Positions 9,110 through 18,559 of a stretch of DNA of 64,000 bases are shown in pieces (the stretch's first letter is position 1; each line of letters starts with the position of its first letter). The stretch comes from Ochromonas danica (Eukaryota > Sar > Chrysophyceae > Chromulinales > Chromulinaceae). The notes under the pieces were generated by a model. That model ran no database searches. It worked only from the letters and a program-made list of their open reading frames with translations, and was not told the origin of the DNA. The stretch is taken from contig VKHL01000060.1 in assembly GCA_015146655.1 (NCBI GenBank), positions 82,474 through 146,473 on the forward strand, in the 5' to 3' direction. The translations under genes and the position numbers were made by a program.

Positions 9110-12100
9110 TTAAATGAAGTCTAAGATGTCTTCCAATCTCTTGACCACCTCCACAGGGGTGCGATCAACTGAGTCTGAGAACTCTTGCTGCTTTGCACTA
9201 GATAATCGCATAAACTTCTCACAGAGTACCCCATCCACCGTATTCTTGACAGGCTGATAGAAAGAACGATAAGAAAGATGATCCCGATGAGTTAAAGTGG
9301 TTGACTCTTGTCGAAGGAACATCTCTAAGAGTTGGAAGAAGTTGGCCTCTTCTTTAGAACGTGCAGGAACTAAAGCATAGATACCTCCCAACACTGTAGC
9401 AACTAGAATAACTTCTTTTCCAACATTCTTTAATTTGGTCTTTTGAATGAAGGTTGGCATCTCTCCCAAATAGTAATGAGTTAGAAGGTCCAGTTTATTA
9501 GGAGCACCATTGAGTAATCCTTGATCCCACAGATTACCACTTCCTACAATATCATCATTAGCTGTCTCTGGGAGACGTAAAATGAAGACATTGCCAAACT
9601 TATCTCCACATGCTACGGTATTGTAATCCACCACGGTCATACAAGTAATGAACCTATCATATACACACAATCAATACAAGACAATTAGCCTAAAGATTAG
9701 CTTAAAACAAGATCCAGACTCACCTAGGAAGTGTATCATCAGCAAAGACTGATAAGACATTATCATGCTTACGATACTTAATAAAGAAGACTGACTGACT
9801 TAAATCAGCTGCGTAGATACGATCTCCTTGTGTTTGCAAGCGTATTAGATGAGATGGAAAGGATTTATTCTCACATTTCTTTAATAACTTCTTCTTGCCT
9901 AAGTCATATAATCGTAGAGATCGTCCAATACCTACTAATAACTTCCCATGAAATTCAATCATAGCATAAGGAACTTCTTCCACCTCAGTCTTATGAAGTA
10001 GTTGTAACTCTCCTTCAATATGACGATAGACTGAGAGATAGGATGTGGTCACTTTACGAGGAGTTAGTAAGAGATCTACTGTAGACCCTACCACCAAGAA
10101 GACTTCCTCTGAGAAGTCCTTGAAGCGACATGTCGTGATACTGAAAGCGGCTTCATTTGGGGGCAGTTCCAATAAGCCTTTTGTCGTGTTGGAAGATAGA
10201 TCCACGATACGAATTGCCGAAGCCCATTGACCATCTTTACCCGGAACAGGACCTCGTACTGAGACCTTTGTACCATCATCCTCTCCCTCTTCACCATTTC
10301 CATTAACTGCTTCACCATCTTCATTCATTGCACCATCTTCATTCTCACTACCTGGTAACTTTGTTGGTAGTTTCCCTTGTGCTTGAGCCAAAGCTAAACC
10401 TTGTATAGTGAAGTCATTTTGATCTGTTTCAATAATAGCTAGGTCTTTACTATTGGGTAACTTTGCTACACGACGAGGTGTATATCTTAAAGGAAGTACT
10501 TGTTGATTGAAGACTGCACCGAGATTCTCAATTGTCAAAATACGTAAAGTTAATCCTGCTACCGCAACCAGACCATCAGGACAGGCTTCAGACGAGAAAT
10601 CAGAAACAAATTCTAAGGCTTCATAAGACAATGGATCAGCATGATAGTGATTATGTTGATTATAGAGTAACCAAGCACGGGATGACAATGCCATGACAGC
10701 ATTACTACCATGTAGATTGACACGACAAAGCTTTACAGGACGACTACCCAAAAACTTTTGTCTAGGATCAGAGAAATCACCTGTTATCGCATCAACTGCA
10801 ATACGTAAGAGAACACCACGTTCTTGTCCAATGAAGAGATAGAGAGACTTGATTTGTTCTGTACCATTGGACTTGTTATTATTCGCTCCCTTTTGAATAG
10901 CTTTCTCATCAAAGAGTGGGATCTCCTTTACCATCTCAACTAAGGCAATAGAACTAGGAGGTGATTCCACAGGGAAAGTAGGACCTCGACTGAGAACATC
11001 ACTTGGATCGAGTGAGAGCAATTGACAAGAATAATCCCAATATCCTACAGCTAAGAACATACTACGACTAGCACCTTCAGGTACAGCACCTAGATCTAAT
11101 GCAGAAATCTCCTTTCCAGTATCTAAACTACCCATCTCAATTAAAGTACCTGTCTCATCTAACTCGAAATAGATAATCTCTCCTCCTGATAGAGCAATTG
11201 CCACTTGTCGACTATTCACTGTGGCTATTTGAATAGTACGTTTATTTGGTGTCTTCCATTCATTGAATCGTCCACCTGCACGAATATGACGAATACCACT
11301 ACCATGAACTTGAATCAATGCGTTATCTGCTAAGAGGGCGACTGCTAAAGTGGGTACATTCGTCAAAAATCCACTATCTGTTACTTCTTCAACCTTATCA
11401 CCAATAGATAAAACTAAAGTAGCATTAGAGAACGAAACAATAACATAACGATCATAAGCATCTGTATGTTCTCCTTTCACAGTCCAAACTGCATTTGGAC
11501 GACCAGGTAGTTCAGACACAGCCATTTCCGCCATACTAATGCCATGTCTTAGACTACGTAATGACGATCGATTGCCACGTCCAACTAAAGTGAACAGCTG
11601 AGCTGCATCCTCCCCTTGAAGATCCTCAATATGCATATCTGTTATGGGTGCTAATGACATGACTTCATCCACAATCAACAAGTGCTCTAAACGTTCATGG
11701 ACTTTGAAGACAGGGGCATGTTGACTAGCAGATAAAGAATCATCTCCTAATTCTTCATTAATTTCATCAGATAACCGACGAGAAGTGACAGCATTCTCAA
11801 GATCAATTCCTTGGAATTGATAATAAAGATGATTACCAAATTCATTGGCGGCAAAGAGAAAGCCTGTCTTGGTGATACAAAGATTATTCGCTAATGGGAT
11901 AGTATCCATATATGCAATGATAACATCTTCTACAATCTTTCCTTCATCATTTAAAGCAAATGTTACCTTATAAAGATCACCATATTCTGATTGCAAAAGG
12001 AAGAAAAAGCTATCCTTTTGTTTGAAGAGAGTACCTGCTGTAATTAAGACACCTCTCTCTGCGGGCAGATCATATCTACGAGGTAAGGGAGCACGGACTT

Positions 12101-13108
12101 CTACATGTCCTTGATGCTTAAAAGACACCCAATTCTCACCACAAATTAAGACACCTGAAGGGAAGTTATCTCCACCTGGTACAGATAACAAGAAGTTAGC
12201 AGTCCGTGCAATTGGTTCTGCCCACTTCCTCACAACATGATTTAATCCTAAATCTAACTCATAATAAGATAATCTTTTCTCTGCTTCACGAGCTGCTTCA
12301 CCTGTAGGATCTTGATCAGCTTCATTATAATCTAATTCAATAATTGCAAAAATTGGATTTTCATATCCAACATCCACTCCACAGATAGAGAAAATGATAC
12401 TTTCTGTTTTATGTGCTTCTAATGGGGATGAGATAGTCAACTTATTGGCATTATCACGATTCATGACATAGACAAACTTTTGCTTCTCAATGGCACCAAT
12501 CATAATAGCACGACCTTTGGGGTCAGAAGCAAGGTATTGCCCTGGAACAATACGACGACAACCTGTTCGACCAAAGACTTCACAATGAACAATCTTCCAA
12601 TCATTAATGTTGGTATCATATTCTACAATAGAGATAGTGCCTGCATCTGAGCCAATGACAACATAGTCTCGATTAGCACCTATGAGACAACAACACAGAC
12701 AATAAGAGTGAGTGACTTCACTAACACATAGAGAGAGAGAAATGAGAAGGATAGTCTATCTATCATACCTGCTAGACGAAAGGTAATGAGAGAACGAATG
12801 ACAGCAAAAGCAGGTGTAGAACAAATGGTTATTAATCGTCCTTCTTCATCAGGTCTTAATAAATCTAAACTATTGCCTCGTGCTACTACCACTTCTTGTG
12901 CTTTCGGTGCAGAAAAATTACCTATTCACAAGAGAGAGAGAGAGAGACAATGACAATCACAATGAGAAGAGAGTATGGCAATCCATCATCATTGATATCA
13001 TAGATATTTAATTCAATTATTTTGATTTATTTTTATATATAATAACTTACCATAAACTGCAATATTAATAGAAGTAGGAGGTTGAAGATTAAGGCAAAGA
13101 ATATTCAT
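9110..13108 (-). CDS. SF3B3: Splicing factor 3B subunit 3 (SF3b130/RSE1)
   Basis: Four exons on the minus strand: 13108-13051, 12921-12769, 12679-9724 and 9653-9110. They join in frame to 1,236 aa (human 1,217). Junctions rebuild conserved text: VYG-NFSAPKAQEVVVARG, FRLAG-ANRDYVVIGSDAG and DDTLPR-FITCMTVVDYNTVA. The hallmark CRRIVPGQYLASDPKGRA, next to AIEKQKFVYVMNRD, marks this as SF3B3 and not its paralogues DDB1 or CPSF1. The protein is a triple beta-propeller of the U2 snRNP SF3b complex that supports branch-site recognition in the nucleus. An acidic, Asn/Gly-rich insertion sits around 10260-10350. All introns are short (70-130 nt). It is divergent from RPL30. Confidence 0.96.
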
Positions 13109-13427
13109 TTTCTTTTCTTAATAATAATTCTTTGTCGAAATAGATCAACAACCTAGTTATTCCTTCTCTACCCCTCAATCAATTTCGATGACAACAAGGT
13201 GATCTAGTGAATGGAATGCTGTTGTTGCTAGTCCTCCTTGCGTGGGGAAGGCACTTTCGGACTTTTGCTTTCTTGTACTTCCGTATTTTAGATCGTTCGT
13301 ATTTTCGGGTAGTTTCAGTGGTCAGCCTTCCCTGTCATCTCACCGCCACACACTAAAATCGGTGGAGGTCCTTTTCCAAAGAAGCCTGATTTTACTTTTT
13401 GCGGTGAATTTTACAACAAGAAAAAAA
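13109..13427. promoter_or_regulatory. Shared promoter region of SF3B3 and RPL30
   Basis: The 319 bp between the divergent SF3B3 and RPL30 start codons. An A-rich run immediately precedes the RPL30 ATG, a favourable start context. An in-frame ATG at 13242 upstream would add 62 residues not found in L30 proteins, so I treat that stretch as 5' UTR. Confidence 0.5.
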
Positions 13428-13790
13428 ATGGCCCCTACTCCTGCTGCTGCCCCTGCCCCTGCCAAGAAGGCTGCCAAGAAGACTGTTGAGTCTATCAATG
13501 GTAAGATCCAGCTTGTGATGAAGTCTGGTAAGACCGCCCTTGGTTACAAGACCACCATCAAGGCTCTTCGCAACAACAAGGCTAAGATGGTCATCATCTC
13601 CAACAACACCCCTGCTCTCAGAAAGAGTGAGGTGGAGTACTACGCCATGTTGGCCAAGTGCGCCATTCACCACTACTCTGGCAACAATGCTGATCTTGGA
13701 ACTGCCTGCGGTAAATTCTTCAGAGTCTCTATGGTCTCTATCACTGATCCTGGAGATTCTGATATCCTCAATGCCGAGGAGACTGCTTAA
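13428..13790 (+). CDS. RPL30: 60S ribosomal protein L30 (eL30)
   Basis: An intronless 120-aa protein (typical eL30 is about 115 aa). The N-terminus is an Ala/Pro/Lys-rich leader ([18 protein letters not shown]) followed by the eL30 body: [49 protein letters not shown]-like [17 protein letters not shown], and [17 protein letters not shown]. It is part of the large ribosomal subunit and binds a kink-turn in 28S rRNA. Codons are biased to C- and G-ending forms (GCC, AAG, ATC) compared with neighbours, as expected for a highly expressed gene. AATAAA lies about 120 bp after the stop. Confidence 0.97.
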   Translation: MAPTPAAAPAPAKKAAKKTVESINGKIQLVMKSGKTALGYKTTIKALRNNKAKMVIISNNTPALRKSEVEYYAMLAKCAIHHYSGNNADLGTACGKFFRVSMVSITDPGDSDILNAEETA

Positions 13791-13907
13791 ACATCTTTCT
13801 AGCTTTCTCTTCTGGAGTGGATGACTGAATGAAGGATTGCCTTACTTTCCCTGCCTCCTAAGGGGGTGTTGTAAAATAAGCACCGCATCACCTAACAAAA
13901 ACAAATC

Positions 13908-13913
13908 AATAAA
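13908..13913 (+). terminator. Candidate polyadenylation signal for RPL30
   Basis: AATAAA, the canonical hexamer, 118 bp after the RPL30 stop and followed by T-rich sequence. Confidence 0.4.
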
Positions 13914-14847
13914 GTTCTTTCATTTAATATTTCATTATTATTATTATTGTTATTTATCATTAATTTCTCATGTAGTTGTACCTTTGAATATTATTGTTCA
14001 TCATGGGGTTTTGTTAAGATTGGATGATGGCCTACACGATCATTTTTGCTGTCTTTAGAACGATAAATCGTCTTAAAGATTGGATAACTTGGCTTGTCGA
14101 ATAACCGAGTTTGTCATCTGGCTGTCAGCTGTGTGATCGAGTCAGACTTAACAATGGTTGTTTGGGTGTTGGTTCAACCTTCTTGATGGTGTGTCTCTTG
14201 TCAAGTTATTTTAATAAACTAAATACCGTGATTTTCAGATATTATCATCACCAATCGTCAGTATTGTGGTCATTCATCGCGATCTAGTCAAACAATTGTG
14301 GGCCATGTCGTAAGGCTCGTCTTCACCCACAGCTGACAGCTCTGTAAGCGCTATATTTAATGCCAAAGTGATCAATTATTGTTTTGTGATCTCGGATCTT
14401 TTCATATCGACAAGGTCACCAGTAATCTACAGTATACTAATCTATAGCTATGCGCTACTATCTGTTGGTGGTTTAGCCTGGTTTGCGCAGTTAGTGTTGA
14501 TGGCGCAGTTTTGTGTAAATCACTAAACACAGCACACCCATCCCGCGCAACCAAAACTATCGTAATAACAAACCAAACTAGACACTTGGATGCTCCTCCT
14601 CCATAGGACACATCGACTCATACTCAGAGATTTGATGGTAGCCTGATGATTCAAAAGTCTTTCAAATTAGTGTAAAAGGGTTGTAAGAAAAAGTATGAAG
14701 CGCAATATCCCAACACAATGAATTCCGAAGAGATGATATTCTTCCCATTCATTACGAAACAACAACCACCACCTAGTCAACTTACATCATTCATTCATTC
14801 ATTCATGTTGATACACATTACACAGTATATCAAATTATATAATACAA
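13914..14847. other. Intergenic region, no gene supported
   Basis: About 930 bp between RPL30 and the convergent F-box gene. Only short, unconvincing ORFs are present. A TCATTCATTCATTCA run lies near 14790-14805. A pair of short complementary stretches around 14050-14110 (AATCGTCTTAAAGATTGG and CCGAGTTTG neighbours) does not form a recognisable RNA gene. Confidence 0.4.
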
Positions 14848-16686
14848 TCACAATTCAACCCAACAACGAGAGGAATTTTGGAAGATAAAACTCCAACCAT
14901 TTCCTTGAATAACACCTTCTTTGAATATTAATGACCATGTTGTCGTCACTTCTCTACAATGTAATAGCAATGTAATAACCTCTTCTTTCTTGGCTGTAAC
15001 ATCTTGAAAATAAACTTTCCTTAATCTTGGAAGATATTGTATTGTAGCTAATATACTCTCATATCCAACTTCAGGGATATGTAATACTTCTAACGTCTTA
15101 CACTTCTTAAACATCTCTATTACTATCTTATCATTAAATCCAAATGATATAGATACTTCAGACAAGCTAATGAATAACTCTATTAAATTCTGACCATATT
15201 CTGCTATAGTGACAAACAGTCTATCATCAGGCCAATTGTCGTCAATCACTACTTTCAATCTCTGTAATAGTGGTAGTTCAGGTAATAAGGAAATCAATAC
15301 ATCTTCAGACATCCTCCCTTCTAAAGAAGTTAACCTGACTCCAACTTTATCCTTTACAAGCATCCATTCATTTGATTCAAGCTCACAGAAGGCCATAGCT
15401 AATCCCACCTGTTGATAGTCTTGCCCTCTTATTCTGTCTAATAAAAGTACTAGACACTCAATACACTCTTCTAGACAGACATTATGACGATATGTCAGTA
15501 TAGTAAGAGTTACACTCTTCTTCTTCTTATCTACTTCTATCTTAAAGTTCCAAAGATATAAACATAAGAAATTAGGACATAATCGATAGATTTGAGAAGG
15601 TTCTTTAATACTACAAAGAGAAGAATTATTCACTCCATAGTTCCATGATAACTTCTGTAATTTAGGACATAAATGACCAATTTGAATTAATATGTCGTCC
15701 GTTAAAATGAAGTCATTATCAGAATATTGAATAACGAGTGTCTCCAATGATCTCCCTGCTAATGAGAGATATTGTAGTAATAACGGAATAATAGGACAAC
15801 GACTACTACCACGACCATCACTATTACAACGTTCAAATAGTATATCTATATGTAAAACATGTAAGTTAAGTTGTAAACGAATAATCTCTTCTAATAAGAG
15901 ATAGATTATTCCATGATGAGATGATAGAGTAGTATTGTCATCATGTACTTCTAGTTCCTGTACGCTATGCATATGATGGGATAAGAGCTGACCAATCTGT
16001 TGGGCAATAATCATCTTATTAGTATTATTAGAGTAATAACTTAAGTCAATCTTTAACTTGACTAAGGAATTATTTTTCAATTCCTTGTTTAATATAGTGT
16101 ATAGTGTATTATTGTTGTTATCTTGTTGTCTACTGGCGGTGCTGGTACTGGTACTGGTGATGGTGCTGGTGGTCCTTGATGACCATTGGTCTTGTTGGTT
16201 ATTGTTGTGATTGTTGGTGGTGGTGGTGCTGATCCATGTATGAACAACTTTGACCTCTTGTAGATGACGACAATAGTTAAAGAATAAGGACAAGTTAGGC
16301 TGATGACAAATAGGACCATTGGACTCCTCTAGTATCACTATAGAGTGTAGAGTAGGACAGAAAGTCATCAAATCAAAACAATACAGAAGATCTTCTAATA
16401 CAGATAGTCGCATAGGAAATCCATCTCTTACCAATACTTTACGATTACTTAACCATTGATAATAGTTGATAAATTTCTTCTGAGGAAGAAAAAGATGTTC
16501 TGTTTTAGTTAAGATATATGGTGATGGTGGTGTTAGTATCACTTGGGAGGATACAGAAGACAACCATTCCTTTCGATCCTTCTCAATACTCAGACAGGCA
16601 ATATCCAAGGCAGAGAGATCTAACCAAGCCAACCATTCAGAATAAAGACAGTGAAGTAGATCTCTGGGAAGCAGCCAGATCTTCAT
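14848..16686 (-). CDS. F-box-like / leucine-rich-repeat protein
   Basis: An intronless 612-aa protein starting at the first ATG (MKIWLLPRDLL); the open frame above it has no ATG. Residues 6-35 (LPRDLLHCLYSEWLAWLDLSALDIACLS) resemble an F-box. The rest is irregular leucine-rich repeats with recurring L-x-x-L-x-I patterns (for example LKIDLSYY, LHVLHIDIL, LETLVIQYSD, LQRLKVVIDD, LEVLHIPEVG). A low-complexity Thr/Asn insertion lies near residues 160-200. F-box/LRR proteins usually recruit substrates to SCF ubiquitin ligases. The target is unknown, and large expanded families of such proteins are common in protists. A strong inverted repeat begins 40 bp upstream of the start. Confidence 0.6.
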   Translation of the reverse strand: MKIWLLPRDLLHCLYSEWLAWLDLSALDIACLSIEKDRKEWLSSVSSQVILTPPSPYILTKTEHLFLPQKKFINYYQWLSNRKVLVRDGFPMRLSVLEDLLYCFDLMTFCPTLHSIVILEESNGPICHQPNLSLFFNYCRHLQEVKVVHTWISTTTTNNHNNNQQDQWSSRTTSTITSTSTSTASRQQDNNNNTLYTILNKELKNNSLVKLKIDLSYYSNNTNKMIIAQQIGQLLSHHMHSVQELEVHDDNTTLSSHHGIIYLLLEEIIRLQLNLHVLHIDILFERCNSDGRGSSRCPIIPLLLQYLSLAGRSLETLVIQYSDNDFILTDDILIQIGHLCPKLQKLSWNYGVNNSSLCSIKEPSQIYRLCPNFLCLYLWNFKIEVDKKKKSVTLTILTYRHNVCLEECIECLVLLLDRIRGQDYQQVGLAMAFCELESNEWMLVKDKVGVRLTSLEGRMSEDVLISLLPELPLLQRLKVVIDDNWPDDRLFVTIAEYGQNLIELFISLSEVSISFGFNDKIVIEMFKKCKTLEVLHIPEVGYESILATIQYLPRLRKVYFQDVTAKKEEVITLLLHCREVTTTWSLIFKEGVIQGNGWSFIFQNSSRCWVEL

Positions 16687-16726
16687 TCCATGCTTGGTCA
16701 ACCACCTCCAAAACCACCACTTCACT

Positions 16727-16867
16727 GCCAACCGTCCAGATCCTCCTTTCCCTCACTCATCTCTAGGAATCTGGCAAAGGGATGTCAAGTGGATGTTTTC
16801 GAGGTGGTGAGCAGCATATCCAGATTCCTAGAGCTGGGTGAGGGAAAGGAGGATCTGGGCGGTTGGC
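16727..16867. repeat. 48-bp inverted repeat at the F-box gene 5' end
   Basis: The left arm 16727-16774 (GCCAACC...AATCTGG) and the right arm 16820-16867 (CCAGATTCC...GGTTGGC) are complementary at about 45 of 48 positions, with a 45-bp spacer. Similarity continues outward after a 20-odd-bp insertion in the right arm (both sides have GGCAGTGAA). It looks like a local inverted duplication of the F-box 5' flank. Transcribed, it would form a long hairpin. Confidence 0.85.
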
Positions 16868-16909
16868 TGCTACTGTCACCGCATCTGCTGGCAGTGAAAA
16901 CATGAAACA

Positions 16910-16933
16910 AGAAGAAGAAGAAGAAGAAGAAGA
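16910..16933. repeat. (GAA)n microsatellite
   Basis: Eight consecutive GAA units in the spacer before the qorB-like gene. Confidence 0.9.
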
Positions 16934-17094
16934 CAAGCCACTAGACTAGCTGTGATGATAGCCTGCCAATCAACCTCCCTCTGAGAAGATGGAAAGTCAT
17001 AATTGAAAGCTTCTCTCAGCTTCCTCAAACAACTACTACAGCTACTACAGCTACTACTACTACTTCCACTTACTAACTACTATCAACTACTAAG

Positions 17095-17961
17095 ATGAGC
17101 ATCGCTGTCACTGGAGCCACGGGTCAACTGGGTCGTCTTGTCATTAAGCACTTGGTCAAGCAAGCTGGTGCGGGAGTGCAGATCATCGCGGCTGTCCGCT
17201 CTCCTTCCCGTGCCGCAGATCTGGCCGAGCTGGGCATCGAGGTCCGCAAGGCAGACTACACCGAGCCCGCCTCGTTGGAAGAAGCCTTCCGCGGAGTGTC
17301 GAAGCTGTTGTTGATCTCGTCGAACGAGATGGGAAGTCGTGTGGAGCAGCATCGCAATGCGATCGAGGCAGCCAAGCGATGTGGTGTGCAGCTCTTGGTC
17401 TACACGAGTCTTCTGCGCGCTCCCAACAGTCCGTTGACCACATGCACAGTGGAACATGGTGTGAGCGAAGAGATGTTGAAAGGCAGCGGGATCCCTTTCA
17501 TCATCTTGCGCAATGGATGGTACACGGAGAACTACCTGCGCTGTATCCCTGTGGCCTTGCAACATGGAGCTGTGATGGGTGCAGCAGGAGAGGGCAAGAT
17601 CTCGGGTGCTGCTTGTGAAGACTACGCGGAGGCTGCGGTGTCAGTGTTACTGTCCCCTGAGAGCCATGTCAACCAAGTGTACGAGCTGGCGGGAGACGAG
17701 TCCTTCACTCTGAGCGAGTTCGCAGCCGAGTTGAGTGCTCAAGCTGGTCGCAGCATCCCGTATGTGAACATGAGTCAGAGCGAGTATGCCTCGGCTTTGC
17801 TGGGAGCTGGTCTTCCTCAAGCTATTGCTGATCTGATAGCGAACTGTGATGGAGGTGCCTGTCAGGGAGGTTTGTTTGAAGATGGCAAGCAGCTGAGTCG
17901 TCTGATTGGACATGGCACGACTCCTCTGCATGTGTTGATCAAGAGAGCATTACAAGTCTAA
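17095..17961 (+). CDS. qorB: NAD(P)H:quinone oxidoreductase, QorB/YtfG type (NmrA-like SDR)
   Basis: An intronless 288-aa protein, close in length to bacterial QOR2 (286 aa) and colinear with it. It has the Rossmann motif VTGATGQLGRLVI (residues 5-17), the NADP-side AAVRSPSRAADLA, LLLISSNEMGSRVEQHRNAIEAAK, VYTSLL, ILRNGWYTENY, GAAGEGKISGA, VYELAGDESFTL, and the C-terminal GLFEDGKQLSRLIGH. QOR2 reduces quinones with NADPH in the cytosol and is placed in redox protection. The coding DNA is visibly richer in G+C (TCG, GCG, CGC codons) than neighbours, consistent with bacterial origin or high expression. A truncated copy lies at 1-510. The 5' UTR carries CTACTACAG-type repeats. Confidence 0.92.
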   Translation: MSIAVTGATGQLGRLVIKHLVKQAGAGVQIIAAVRSPSRAADLAELGIEVRKADYTEPASLEEAFRGVSKLLLISSNEMGSRVEQHRNAIEAAKRCGVQLLVYTSLLRAPNSPLTTCTVEHGVSEEMLKGSGIPFIILRNGWYTENYLRCIPVALQHGAVMGAAGEGKISGAACEDYAEAAVSVLLSPESHVNQVYELAGDESFTLSEFAAELSAQAGRSIPYVNMSQSEYASALLGAGLPQAIADLIANCDGGACQGGLFEDGKQLSRLIGHGTTPLHVLIKRALQV

Positions 17962-18559
17962 GGAGAGGAAGATGGTGGTGTTGGTTTATGGGTTGGAGTG
18001 TATTGTATTGTAGTGTATGTTGTTATCTACTTTCTCTTACTACTACACTAAGATCAATAGGATAATCTTCTCCAAGTAACAATTCAAGTTAAAACAAATG
18101 CTTATTTTGTGTTGTGTTAGAAGAGGATTGATTGCACAGATGATGGTTGGTTCTTTAGCAACTGTGGAGAACCAAATTGCAAATCAATCCATGGAATTCC
18201 ATGGAAAGTCAACCGTTTCGTGAAACTGAAAACGGCAGAAGATTCCGTTCCATCATCAACTCACTCACTGAAGAGCGCCCCTCTTCCCCTGTTGGTTGCC
18301 CCAATTGACTTACTCAGAGCCTTCTTCTCCTTCGCCTGCTAATCACAATCAAATTCTTATCGTTGACTCTCATCCTATTGACATTTCCTTTCCTATTTAG
18401 AAACCACTGTGTTATACTAGTATCTTCGTTCAATCAAATTCACCCTTGGCTCTAGACTTCAATATCTATCATAAATCCTTGATTATTATCCTTCTCTTTA
18501 TTCGTATTGCCTTTTCTCGTATATTTATTATTGTTCTATTTGCTTATTATTAAATAATT
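17962..18559. other. Spacer between the qorB-like and SAM-TIR genes
   Basis: Contains the qorB-like 3' UTR (TATTGTATTGTAG), a perfect TTCCATGGAA palindrome at 18196-18205 overlapping a second near-copy just upstream, and an AT-rich stretch (18480-18559) leading to the SAM-TIR start. No additional gene is seen. Confidence 0.5.

Noticed and set aside
13242-13427. N-terminal extension of RPL30 from an upstream ATG
   Set aside because: The extra 62 residues match nothing in eL30 proteins. The ATG at 13428 gives the family length.
14149-14190. Possible tRNA B box (GGTTCAACC) near 14171
   Set aside because: It lacks the full GGTTCRANNCC pattern, an A box at the right distance and a cloverleaf.
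16687-16731. N-terminal extension of the F-box protein
   Set aside because: The extension has no ATG (it would begin with TTG) and lies in the inverted repeat. The first ATG is at 16686.
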